Source: Niveibacterium umoris (GTDB lineage Bacteria; Pseudomonadota; Gammaproteobacteria; Burkholderiales; Rhodocyclaceae). From it: 64,000 bases of DNA. Below, piece after piece: positions 18,036 through 25,864 of this stretch. Each line of letters begins with the position of its first letter. Position 1 is the stretch's first letter. The stretch covers positions 248,001 through 312,000 of the forward strand of contig NZ_JACIET010000001.1 of the NCBI RefSeq assembly GCF_014197015.1, in the 5' to 3' direction. Below the pieces are notes generated by a model, which made no database searches, had not been told where the DNA came from, and was given only the letters and a program-made list of their open reading frames with translations. The translations under genes and the position numbers were made by a program.

Positions 18036-18632
18036 ATGGAAATCGCCGAACGCAACGCCCGCGACCAGCGCTGGCTTGACGACATCGCCGCCGGTGGCAA
18101 GGCGGGTGAACGCGGGGTGGCCGGGCTCTTCCGTGAGTACCGGCGACCGCTGCTGGCCTTCCTGATTCGCCACGGCGTGCAGGCGGATCTGGCGGAAGAT
18201 GCGCTGCAAGATGTCTTCGTGCGGGTTGTCAGGCACGCGGCCAGCTTCCGCGGCGACTCGGCCGTGTCGAGCTGGATCTATCAGATCGCGCGGAACCTTG
18301 CGGCGGACATCACCCGCGCGCCACGCCGCGAGGAACAGCTCGACGACGAAGGCTGGCAGCGGGTGTCCGACGCCACTGTGTGCGACAGCGACAGCAGCGA
18401 TCAGCAAGCGCTCGATGACTGCGTGCAGGGCGGCTTTGCGGCGTTCGGCAGGGCCCACCCCGAGCGCGCCGAGGCGCTGCGCCGCGCCGCGCTCGATGGC
18501 TGGAGCGTGCGCGATGTGGCAGCTTTCCTTGATCGCACCGAGGCAGCCACGCGCGAGTACCTGTCGCAATGCCGCAAGCGCCTGCGCGAATTCCTGCTGC
18601 CATGTCGCGAGTTGATCGCGGAGGATGAGTGA
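18036..18632 (+). CDS. ECF-type RNA polymerase sigma factor
   Basis: The protein has 198 residues from ATG 18036; an in-frame extension into the caspase gene is rejected. Region 2 is clear at about residues 25-90: FREYRRPLLAFLIRHGVQ, DLAEDALQDVFVRVVRH, SSWIYQIARNLAAD. Region 4 is at about 140-190 (DGWSVRDVAAFLDRTEAATREYLSQCRKRLREFL), somewhat divergent from the consensus helix-turn-helix. It should direct RNA polymerase to a small regulon, possibly this locus. It lies between the caspase gene and a one-pass membrane protein whose ATG overlaps its stop, the position of an anti-sigma factor. Confidence 0.88.
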   Translation: MEIAERNARDQRWLDDIAAGGKAGERGVAGLFREYRRPLLAFLIRHGVQADLAEDALQDVFVRVVRHAASFRGDSAVSSWIYQIARNLAADITRAPRREEQLDDEGWQRVSDATVCDSDSSDQQALDDCVQGGFAAFGRAHPERAEALRRAALDGWSVRDVAAFLDRTEAATREYLSQCRKRLREFLLPCRELIAEDE

Positions 18633-19201
18633 TGGCCGAGCGCCCTGAGCAGATCGACAGCTGGCTGGCAGAGGTCGCCGGGCAGCAGCCTGGCCGCAGC
18701 AATCGCAGCGAAACGCAGGCCTTGCGGCGAGCGATCCTTGCCGAGGCGGCGGCGGATCAAGCCGGCGATGCCGCCGACGAAGCGCGCGCGCTCGAGCGCC
18801 TGCAATTTCGCCTGCGGCGCGAGCGCCTCTTGCCGCGCAACGCGCTACCGACCTGGTCTTACGCCGTGGCGGCGACGCTGGCAGCGGTGGCGATCGGCCT
18901 GGTGGTGATGCGGCAGGCGCCGCCACCTGCGCCGGAGGTCGTGGCTTACGCCGAACCGCCGATCTGGCGTGGCGCCTTTGTGCGTCTTGATGTGCATACC
19001 CCCACACCGCGCGCCGCGGCCGAGCGTCTCGTCAGTGCCCTGCGCAAGGAAGGCGTCGCCGCAGACATCTACGCGTCCGGCAATGTGTTCAGTGTCGACT
19101 GCGAACTCGTCGCGCCACTGTCGCCCGGCGTGACGCAAGCCTTCTCCGCGCTCGCTCTGGAAGCCACGCCCGGCCGTGTCCGCATCGAATTCAAACCGTG
19201 A
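18632..19201 (+). CDS. one-pass membrane protein, candidate anti-sigma factor
   Basis: The protein has 189 residues. ATG 18632 overlaps the sigma factor stop by one base and GGAGG lies 7 nt upstream. A charged cytoplasmic part (residues 1-72, rich in Glu, Ala and Arg) precedes one membrane segment (WSYAVAATLAAVAIGLVVM, about 73-91) and a periplasmic domain of ~95 residues. Topology and position fit an anti-sigma factor. No HxxxCxxC zinc motif and no known anti-sigma domain are visible, so function is inferred from context only. The periplasmic part would be within reach of the exported proteases of the locus. Confidence 0.6.
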   Translation: MAERPEQIDSWLAEVAGQQPGRSNRSETQALRRAILAEAAADQAGDAADEARALERLQFRLRRERLLPRNALPTWSYAVAATLAAVAIGLVVMRQAPPPAPEVVAYAEPPIWRGAFVRLDVHTPTPRAAAERLVSALRKEGVAADIYASGNVFSVDCELVAPLSPGVTQAFSALALEATPGRVRIEFKP

Positions 19202-19250
19202 GGCGGCGACCCTTCCGCTGCAGTCGCCCGATCAGCCTGATGGAGTGTGC

Positions 19251-19892
19251 ATGTTCAAAGTGTCCCTGACCCTCACTGCGTTGCTGCTGTGTCTTGCAGC
19301 CCGCGCCGACGTGCTGCCACCGCAGGCGCCCGATGTCGCGCAGCGCTATCGCAACAATCCTGGCGCTTTCGACCGCACCGATGCCTGGTGCGAAGGGCTC
19401 CGTGTCGGTGCGGCCTGCCTGATTCCCGGCACCCCCTTCGAGGGCGGTGGCAGCGGTACCTGCGAGCGCGAGGTGCACAGGCGCGACTTCCAGATCGATC
19501 TGCTGTGCACCCGCAAACCCGCGCCCCGCATCGAACGCGGCTTGCCGGAAGGGCCGTGGCGGGCCGACGAGCAATTGTGCGAGGTGGCCGCACGCAATGC
19601 CGAGATGGCACAGACCCTGCAGTCGCATGGCTGGCTGTGTGCCGAACCGCCGCTTGCCGCCGACCGCTTCTGCAAAGGGCTGGAAGCAGGCAAGCCTTGC
19701 ACCGCCGAAGTTTCGATAGGCGCCGACACGCGCCGCTTCGACGGCGTGTGCGCCGTGCAGCGCGCCGAGATGGGGGCCTATTTTCAGGGCCGTCGCACAC
19801 TGACACGGCCGGTCATCACCTGCGAGCCGGAACGACCAGCACCCGCGCTCACGCTCAAACCGGTCAGTGCCTGGCGCAAGCTGTTCCAGTAG
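19251..19892 (+). CDS. exported Cys-rich protein with duplicated module
   Basis: The protein has 213 residues with GGAG 5 nt before the ATG. Residues 1-19 form a signal peptide ending in ARA. The mature part holds two related modules. One begins WCEGLRVGAACLIPG and ends DLLC; the other begins FCKGLEAGKPCTAEV and ends VITC. Both follow C-x-GL-x2-G-x2-C, then a beta region with one further Cys, then a closing Cys, so four Cys per module probably form disulfides. A further Cys pair (QLCEV, WLCAE) lies between them. I recognise no family. It is cotranscribed with the sigma factor group (49-nt gap). Confidence 0.7.
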   Translation: MFKVSLTLTALLLCLAARADVLPPQAPDVAQRYRNNPGAFDRTDAWCEGLRVGAACLIPGTPFEGGGSGTCEREVHRRDFQIDLLCTRKPAPRIERGLPEGPWRADEQLCEVAARNAEMAQTLQSHGWLCAEPPLAADRFCKGLEAGKPCTAEVSIGADTRRFDGVCAVQRAEMGAYFQGRRTLTRPVITCEPERPAPALTLKPVSAWRKLFQ

Positions 19893-19895
19893 ACG

Positions 19896-20225
19896 ATGTT
19901 GTCGCAGGGCGTCGCGCTGGGCGTCACGCTGCTGATCGAAGCACCCATCGTCTGGTTCGCGAGCGCCCGGTCGCGGCGTGGGCCTGCGTGGCGCGCCGCC
20001 GCCGCGCTGTTGCCAAGTTGCGTCACGCATCCGTTCGCCTGGCAGGCAATCGGCCACTTTGGCGCACACGACTATCTGGTCGGCCTGGTGCTGATCGAGG
20101 CCCTGGTGGTGCTCGCCGAAGCGGTGATGGTGGCGGTACTGGCCGGGCTGACGCCGCGCGTTGCCTTGTTGATGTCACTTGCCGCCAACCTTGCTTCCGC
20201 CCTGTTGGGCGGCCTGCTGGCATGA
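19896..20225 (+). CDS. small polytopic membrane protein, unknown
   Basis: The protein has 109 residues, starting 3 nt after the stop of the Cys-rich protein gene. About three hydrophobic segments are visible (near residues 3-22, 59-82 and 88-108). A His-rich connection, THPFAWQAIGHFGAHDY, lies between the first and second. No family is recognised. Its stop overlaps the next start (ATGA), so the two membrane proteins are likely translated together and may form one complex (inference). Confidence 0.6.
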   Translation: MLSQGVALGVTLLIEAPIVWFASARSRRGPAWRAAAALLPSCVTHPFAWQAIGHFGAHDYLVGLVLIEALVVLAEAVMVAVLAGLTPRVALLMSLAANLASALLGGLLA

Positions 20226-21151
20226 GGCGCGTCCGCGAATCCGCCTGGATCGCGTTGGCCGCGGTGCTGGGGCTACTCGCGCTGTGGCAGCCGCAAGGGC
20301 TCTACCTCTTCGCGCTTGCGCTATTCGGGCTGCCTCATGTGCTGTGGGAACTTGCCTGGGTACGGCAGGTCTGGGGCGCAGCGCTGCCACGTATGCTGTG
20401 GATGCCCTTGCTGGGCGTGCTCACGATGCAGGCGCTGGCGAGATTCGGCCTCTGGTCGGGGCGGCTTGACGCAGCCACGGCCGCGGCCTGCGATGCGGCC
20501 AGTCTGGCCGTGTGTCTGTTCGTTACCGTGTTCATGACGCCGCGCCTGCCGCGTCCGCGGCGCTACGCCTTCGTTGCGGTGGGCCTTGCCGTGCCAGCAG
20601 GCTTGATCGCCGTGGCCGATACGCCCTACGTGGTGGGTGTGCTCGCGGCGCTGGCGATCGCCCACAACTTCACGCCGCTCGGCCTGATGCCCTCGGATGC
20701 CCGCATCGGGCGCTGGCCGGCACGTCCGCTGCTCGGTGTCATGTTCCTTGCGCCGCTGCTGTGCTGCGGGCTCCTGTGGGGGGCGCATTCAGGCGTCGCG
20801 ACAGGATCGACTCCGCCATCGGAGATCGGCTGGCTGCAGGGCCGCTCGACACAGCTCGCTGCGGCGGCGCTGCCCGCGCTGGTGTGGGCACAGTGTCTGC
20901 ACTATCTGTCCGTGCTGTATCTGATGCCGCGCGCGATCGGGCCGGCGTGGCGCGGCTTGCCGATGCGGCCCCTCGCGCTGCTGCTGTGCGCCGGCCTTAG
21001 CCTGTATTTCTTCACCGACTACAAGTCGGCGCGCGGGCTCTATGCCGTGGCGGCCGGCGTGCATGCGTGGCTGGAGTGGCCGCTGATCCTGTTGGGCGTG
21101 GCGGGCCTGCCGCTGCACGCGCCTGACGATTCAGTCGTCGCGACGTCGTAG
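20222..21151 (+). CDS. polytopic membrane protein with conserved-looking His residues
   Basis: The protein has 309 residues. The start overlaps the previous stop; a longer open frame upstream is a shadow. Eight or nine hydrophobic segments fill the protein. Histidines sit at segment ends: FGLPHVLWE, AIAHNFTPLG, CLHYLSVLY and VHAWLEWPL. This spacing recalls di-iron or haem membrane enzymes such as Brp/Blh carotene oxygenases (which have a GxPHG motif), but the rest does not match well enough to assign that family. Neighbours are exported proteins and proteases, so a role in the envelope is likely. Function unknown. Confidence 0.6.
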   Translation: MRRVRESAWIALAAVLGLLALWQPQGLYLFALALFGLPHVLWELAWVRQVWGAALPRMLWMPLLGVLTMQALARFGLWSGRLDAATAAACDAASLAVCLFVTVFMTPRLPRPRRYAFVAVGLAVPAGLIAVADTPYVVGVLAALAIAHNFTPLGLMPSDARIGRWPARPLLGVMFLAPLLCCGLLWGAHSGVATGSTPPSEIGWLQGRSTQLAAAALPALVWAQCLHYLSVLYLMPRAIGPAWRGLPMRPLALLLCAGLSLYFFTDYKSARGLYAVAAGVHAWLEWPLILLGVAGLPLHAPDDSVVATS

Positions 21152-21196
21152 TGCAAGGGCCGCGCGTCGTCGGTCCGACGCATACAGGAGGCGCTT

Positions 21197-21505
21197 GTGG
21201 AGGGACTGTTCGTTCGGGTGACGTTGGGGCTGTGTGTCGCGGGCACGCAGGCCGCGGCGCAAGTGCACGCGGCTCCGCAAGCACCCGCGCCGGTGGGTGC
21301 CGCGCGAGCGGTGAATGGCGAGCCTGTGGCGAACACGTCTGCGAAACGCTGGGATCTGCGTATGCCGCGCCTGGATTCGCTACAGTTCCTGAGCGGGCTG
21401 GATGCTGCCCTCAAGCCTCTGCGAACGCTTCCGCTCGGGTCTTGCGGCCTGGTGATGCAGCACGACGGGCAGTCGAAACCTGCGTCGCCAAGCCCGACAC
21501 CGTGA
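21197..21505 (+). CDS. small exported protein, unknown
   Basis: The protein has 102 residues, beginning with GTG 21197 and supported by a near-perfect AGGAGG (21186-21191) 5 nt upstream. A signal peptide spans about residues 1-25 (VTLGLCVAGTQAAAQVHA). The mature part is Ala- and Pro-rich, then has a short amphipathic stretch (RMPRLDSLQFLSGLDAALKPL) and one Cys. No family is recognised. It lies 45 nt after the membrane protein gene and before an OmpA-like gene. Confidence 0.55.
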   Translation: MEGLFVRVTLGLCVAGTQAAAQVHAAPQAPAPVGAARAVNGEPVANTSAKRWDLRMPRLDSLQFLSGLDAALKPLRTLPLGSCGLVMQHDGQSKPASPSPTP

Positions 21506-21549
21506 CGGACCTGCCCCCATCCACAGATTCGGAATCGAACTTGAAGAAC

Positions 21550-22182
21550 ATGACGCGCGGCGTTCGATCAGTCTCCTTGCTCCTGTGCCTGGCCTCCGCG
21601 AGTGCGTCGGCCAGCGATGCCGCTGATGCCGCCGCGCGCAAGGCTCGCGACGACGCGCGCGCGGTGGTGTCAGGTGCCGAGGCTGCCACGGGCCCGGAGC
21701 AGTCGGCTGACGATGCGCGTCGCGCTGCGGCGATGGCAGCCGAACAGGCGCGTGCGCGACAGGCCGCGGCAGCGGCCGGGCATCCGGACGAATCGCCGCA
21801 TGCGTTGAGCCTTGTGCTCGAATCGGCGTTTCCGGCCGACGCGAACCAGTTGTCGGCGGATGCCATGCGGCGTCTCGATGAACTCGCTGCGTTGGTGCTG
21901 GCGCACACCTTGCTGTCGCCGATACGCGTAGAAGGCCACGCCAACGAGCCGGGCACCGATGAATATCGGCTTGCGATCGCGGCGCACCGGGCCGATCTCG
22001 TGCGCGATTACCTCGTGGCGCGCGGGGTGCCGGCGGGGCAGATCGAAACCATCGGTTCGACCGAGCGGACCGGGCCGCTGTCGGCTGCTTGCGATTCCGG
22101 TGGCAAACGGCAGCGGGCGAGCGACTGCGCGGACCCCGGTTCGCCCGTGATCACTTCGTTCAAACTTCTGCATGCACAGTGA
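21550..22182 (+). CDS. OmpA-like peptidoglycan-binding protein
   Basis: The protein has 210 residues from ATG 21550; TTG 21541, three codons upstream, is an alternative. The signal peptide spans residues 1-22. Residues 23-85 form an Ala/Arg-rich helical, probably coiled-coil, segment. The OmpA C-terminal domain is at about 90-205: a beta start at HALSLVLESAFPADANQLS, then IRVEGHANEPGTDEYRLAIAAHRADLVRDYL, matching the GHTD-x2-G...R pattern with Asn in place of the usual Thr-Asp, then GVPAGQIETIGSTER. Such domains bind peptidoglycan in the periplasm. Its stop overlaps the TPR-CHAT start by one base, so the two are translationally coupled. Confidence 0.82.
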   Translation: MTRGVRSVSLLLCLASASASASDAADAAARKARDDARAVVSGAEAATGPEQSADDARRAAAMAAEQARARQAAAAAGHPDESPHALSLVLESAFPADANQLSADAMRRLDELAALVLAHTLLSPIRVEGHANEPGTDEYRLAIAAHRADLVRDYLVARGVPAGQIETIGSTERTGPLSAACDSGGKRQRASDCADPGSPVITSFKLLHAQ

Positions 22183-25067
22183 TGCGCAGCCCGCCTTGTT
22201 CGCTTGGTTTGCGCGTCATTGCCTGGGTACTGGCGACGGGCGCTGTCACAGGAGTGGCATTCGCCGACACGGAGTGCGCCAAGGTGGAGGCCGCAGCGGC
22301 AGCGGGCCGCGGGGGCATGCTCGCGCTCTACGACAAGGGTTGCTACGACGCCGCGCTGCAGCGCGCGAACGCGCTGATCGAGGCTGCCGGTAGCGGCGAC
22401 GCCCGCACGCGCGCGGTGCTGCTCAACGACGCCGCCGCGATCAGCGAAAAGCTCGGCCGCTATGCCGAGGCGAACGAGTTCTATGCGCAGGCTGTTGGCC
22501 TGTTGCGCAGCGGCCCGGATGCGGCATTGGGCGGCACGCTTGCCGGCAATCGCGCGGTGCTGCTGTACCGTGTCGGCGCGTACGACGAAGCGCTGAAGAG
22601 CTACACCGAAGCGATCGCGATCCTCGAAACGGCGTCGGGTGCCGATCCGTCTGCCTTGAGTGCGGCGGTGGGCGGGCTCGGTCTGGTCGAGCAGACGCTC
22701 GGTCGCTACCAGGACGCGGCGATCCATCTCAAGCGCGCGCTCGAACTGGACGAGAAGCTGCGCGGCAAGGTGCATGCCGATGTGGCGACCGATCTCTCGA
22801 ACCTTGGCGACCTGTATCGCGCGCTGGGCGATTTCGACCATGCGCTGCCGACCTATCGGCGCGCCTACGAGATCCGCCGCAAGGTATTGCCACCCGATCA
22901 TGCCGACACGACCAACAGCCTCAGCAAGCTGGCCTATGCACACGAAAACCTCGGGCAGAACGAGGTGGCGCTCAAGCTCTACGAGGAGGCGCTTGCGATG
23001 CGCCAGCGCGTGCTGCCCGCCGGCCACCCCTTCATTGCCAGCGCACAGAGCAGCATCGGCGACATCTTGCGGCGCGGCGGGCAATTCGACGCGGCCCGAC
23101 CGTGGTACGACCAGGCGCTGGCGATCCGCCGCGCGGCACTGCCGCCGGGGCATGCCGACATCGCCGATACCCTGCACAACCTGGGCTGGCTGCTGCAGTT
23201 GAAAGGGGACTTCGCAGCCGCCGAGGCGCACTTCCGCGAGGCGCTCGCGATCCGCGAACAGGCGCTGGGTGCTGGCCACGCGCGCACGGCCGACACGATG
23301 GCGCGACTGGCAAGCGTCGTTGCCGCGCGTGGCGACTCGACGCAGGCCCTGGCGCTGTCGCTGCGTGCATTCGCGATCGCGCGCGCAGCCGGCGTGCCGC
23401 AGGTTGAATTCGAGTCCGGCGTGTTGCTCGCGACGCGCTATCACGCGGCAGGTCGCCCCGAGCAAGCGGTTTTCGTTGGCAAACAGGCGATCAATGCGAT
23501 GCAGCGCATCCGCGGGCAATCGCGCACGCTCGATCCGGCACTGCAGCGCAGTCTGATGCAGGAAAACGGCGGGGCCTATCGCGAACTGGCGAGCTGGCTG
23601 GTCGACCTTGGGCGGCTCGCGGAAGCCGAACAGGTGCTGACCATGCTCAAGGAGGTCGAGCTTGCCGATCTCGTGCAACGTTCCGATGTCCAGCGCACAC
23701 AGGCGGAATTCGTTGGCGCGGAAAAGTCCGCGGCGCAGCAGGGCGATGCGCTGGTGGCCACTGGCGTGGCCGAGGCGAGCGAACTGGCGGCGCTGCAACG
23801 ACGCCAGCGGGCCGGCGAGAAGCTCGACGAGGCGGCGCAACAGCGGCTGCAGGCGCTCAAACAGCGCCAGCTGCAATGGCAGATCGATTTCGAGAAATGG
23901 GTGTCCGCGCTGAAGTTCGTCAGCGATGCTACGGAACTGCGTGCCGAGGTGCTGCACCGGGGCAGCGATCTGCAGACGCTGGTGCGGCCGGATCCCGGTG
24001 CGGTGGGCGTGTCCTACGTGGTGGGCGAACAGCGACTGGCGATAGTTGTGTCGACCGGGCGCGGCAGCTTCGGGCGTGAGGTGGCGATCGGGCGTGTCGA
24101 ACTCAATCGCCGGGTCGCGGCACTGCGGCAGGCGATCGAAGCGCGCGCCGACGTCTTGCCGGCAGCGCAGGCCTTGCATCAGGTGCTGGTCGCGCCGATC
24201 GCAGCGGACCTTGCAGCGGCCAAGGCCACCACGCTGGTGCTGGCGCTGACCGAATCGCTACGCTATCTGCCGTTCGCTGCCCTGCACGACGGCAAGCAGT
24301 TTCTGGTCGAACGCTACGCGCTGGTGCATTGGCTGCAGGCGGGCGGAACGCCGTCCGGTGGGCCTGCGGGCGAGTGGCAGGTCGCCGGGCTCGGCGCCGC
24401 GCGCGGGGCGTCCGGCTTCAAGCCTTTGCCGGCGGTGCCGGGTGAATTGGGGCGCATCGTGCGCGACGCCAGGCATCCGGACGGCACCCTTCCAGGCGAG
24501 GTGCTGCTCGATGGCGAATTCGATCGTGGCGGGCTGGAGGATGCCTTATCCGGCCGCTTCAACGTGGTGCACATCGCCAGCCATTTCGATTTCCGACCGG
24601 GCGACGCGGAACGTTCGGTGCTGCTGCTCGGCGATGGCAACACCCTGAGCCTGCGGGAACTGGCCGCACTCGACTATCTCAACGTGCAGTTGCTGACGCT
24701 GTCCGCCTGCAACACCGCCAGCGGCGGCGGCACAAACGAGAACGGCGCGGAAGTGGAAGGGCTCGCCGCCGCAGTGCGGCGCCAGGGCGCCCGCAGCGTG
24801 CTGGCGAGCCTGTGGCCTGTTGCCGATGCCAGTACTGCGGCGCTGATGCAGCGTTTCTATTCGGCGCGCGCGGAGGGCCGCGGGAACGCGCTGCGCACGG
24901 CACAACTGGCGATCTTGCAAGGCGCCGCTGTCGCCGCAGACGAGAGCGAGCGCGGCGCCAAGCTGGCGGGCGGTGGCACCATGAAGGCAGTCGGGATCGA
25001 TCCGGCACGCCCCTGGGCGCATCCCTACTTCTGGGCGCCCTTCGTACTGAGCGGAGACTGGAGATGA
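22182..25067 (+). CDS. exported TPR-CHAT protease
   Basis: The protein has 961 residues. ATG 22182 overlaps the ompA-like stop and is followed by a signal peptide (ending GVAFA, about residue 28). Residues 50-440 contain about nine tetratricopeptide repeats, several of the kinesin-light-chain type (repeated ALP-x-GH and LxxLxxxYxxxGxxxxA patterns). A helical linker rich in Gln and Arg spans about 520-570. Residues 640-961 form a CHAT domain, a caspase-superfamily protease: His801 in HIASHFDF and Cys843 in LSACNTA are the expected dyad, followed by VEGLAAAVRRQGARSVLASLW. TPR-CHAT proteins cut specific partners when activated; the CRISPR-linked one cuts Csx30. No CRISPR genes are nearby. The target here is unknown. 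Confidence 0.88.
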   Translation: MRSPPCSLGLRVIAWVLATGAVTGVAFADTECAKVEAAAAAGRGGMLALYDKGCYDAALQRANALIEAAGSGDARTRAVLLNDAAAISEKLGRYAEANEFYAQAVGLLRSGPDAALGGTLAGNRAVLLYRVGAYDEALKSYTEAIAILETASGADPSALSAAVGGLGLVEQTLGRYQDAAIHLKRALELDEKLRGKVHADVATDLSNLGDLYRALGDFDHALPTYRRAYEIRRKVLPPDHADTTNSLSKLAYAHENLGQNEVALKLYEEALAMRQRVLPAGHPFIASAQSSIGDILRRGGQFDAARPWYDQALAIRRAALPPGHADIADTLHNLGWLLQLKGDFAAAEAHFREALAIREQALGAGHARTADTMARLASVVAARGDSTQALALSLRAFAIARAAGVPQVEFESGVLLATRYHAAGRPEQAVFVGKQAINAMQRIRGQSRTLDPALQRSLMQENGGAYRELASWLVDLGRLAEAEQVLTMLKEVELADLVQRSDVQRTQAEFVGAEKSAAQQGDALVATGVAEASELAALQRRQRAGEKLDEAAQQRLQALKQRQLQWQIDFEKWVSALKFVSDATELRAEVLHRGSDLQTLVRPDPGAVGVSYVVGEQRLAIVVSTGRGSFGREVAIGRVELNRRVAALRQAIEARADVLPAAQALHQVLVAPIAADLAAAKATTLVLALTESLRYLPFAALHDGKQFLVERYALVHWLQAGGTPSGGPAGEWQVAGLGAARGASGFKPLPAVPGELGRIVRDARHPDGTLPGEVLLDGEFDRGGLEDALSGRFNVVHIASHFDFRPGDAERSVLLLGDGNTLSLRELAALDYLNVQLLTLSACNTASGGGTNENGAEVEGLAAAVRRQGARSVLASLWPVADASTAALMQRFYSARAEGRGNALRTAQLAILQGAAVAADESERGAKLAGGGTMKAVGIDPARPWAHPYFWAPFVLSGDWR

Positions 25068-25777
25068 TGGCTGCAACTTCCTGGCGAAAGGCTCGTGCGG
25101 CGCTGATTGGCGTGTTGGCATTGCAGACCCTGCCGATCTGCGCTGTGGTGCGTGCGGAGTCGCCCGCCGTGTCGCTGGTCGAGGCGCCGGGGCAGTGGAA
25201 GTCCGGGCCTTGGACATTGATCGAGCGCGACGCGTCAGACGGCTGGGTGACGCTGCGCTGCGAGGGCCCTCCGGAATGCAACGAGGCGCTGCTGGCGGCC
25301 GCGGCACGCTGGCCTGAGGCGCAGCAGCGCCTGGAGCAGGGGGCGCTGTCGGTGCGCGCCGACTATTGGCGACGAGAGGTGTTTCCGTATTTCGGCGCCT
25401 TCCGTGCAGTCGAACCCACCGCGGATCTGGCTTTGCCTTCGAGGATCTGGCTCGACGACCGGTATGCGGGACTCCGTTGCAGCTGGCGCGACGCCGCCGG
25501 TGCACACACTGCGGACTTGTCTGGCGGCGATCGCGCGCGCTATTCCGGCCCCGACTCGGCCTCAAGCGAAATGGTGCTGATATCGGCGAAGGCGTGTTCC
25601 CGCTGCCGCGCACACTATCTGCACCTGCAATTGAAGGGCAGCGGAGAAGGTGCTGCGCCGGCACTGTTCCTCAACTGGAGCGGGGTGGAGTTCCTGCCGA
25701 TCGAAGGCGCGCTGATGCAAGGGTTTGCATCACTGGGGGGGAAGGCTCCGGTAAGAATGCGCTGCACGGGCCGCTGA
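25064..25777 (+). CDS. exported protein of unknown function, last gene of the locus
   Basis: The protein has 237 residues from ATG 25064, which overlaps the TPR-CHAT stop (ATGA). The signal peptide spans residues 1-31 (IGVLALQTLPICAVVRA). The mature protein is Trp-rich and beta-rich (SGPWTLIERDASDGWVTLRC) with Cys pairs, including an ACSRC motif near residue 180. No family is recognised. Translational coupling to TPR-CHAT makes it the natural candidate for a substrate, inhibitor or cofactor of that protease (inference). Confidence 0.6.
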   Translation: MMAATSWRKARAALIGVLALQTLPICAVVRAESPAVSLVEAPGQWKSGPWTLIERDASDGWVTLRCEGPPECNEALLAAAARWPEAQQRLEQGALSVRADYWRREVFPYFGAFRAVEPTADLALPSRIWLDDRYAGLRCSWRDAAGAHTADLSGGDRARYSGPDSASSEMVLISAKACSRCRAHYLHLQLKGSGEGAAPALFLNWSGVEFLPIEGALMQGFASLGGKAPVRMRCTGR

Positions 25778-25815
25778 ATCTGGGCCGCAATGCCTGTCGA
25801 TGAATTGGCGAGCGT

Positions 25816-25845
25816 ACCCCGGGCACTGTTGCGGACGCCCGGGGT
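25816..25845. terminator. GC-rich hairpin between convergent genes
   Basis: ACCCCGGGC (25816-25824) and GCCCGGGGT (25837-25845) form a perfect 9-bp stem with a 12-nt loop and no T-tract. It lies between the end of the protease locus and the end of the convergent PEP-CTERM gene and may end transcription in both directions. Confidence 0.4.
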
Positions 25846-25864
25846 GCATCGTTGAGCCCGATGC

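Noticed and set aside
16046-18100. 684-codon open frame on the - strand
   Set aside because: Antisense shadow of the caspase-family gene, with no ribosome site or family motif.
19247-20221. Upstream extension of the 309-aa membrane protein frame
   Set aside because: It would overlap the Cys-rich and 109-aa genes over their whole length; the ATGA junction at 20222 gives a better start.
15087-25777. Type III-E CRISPR (Craspase) system
   Set aside because: The CHAT protease suggested it, but there is no repeat array, no Cas gene, and the CHAT protein has a signal peptide.
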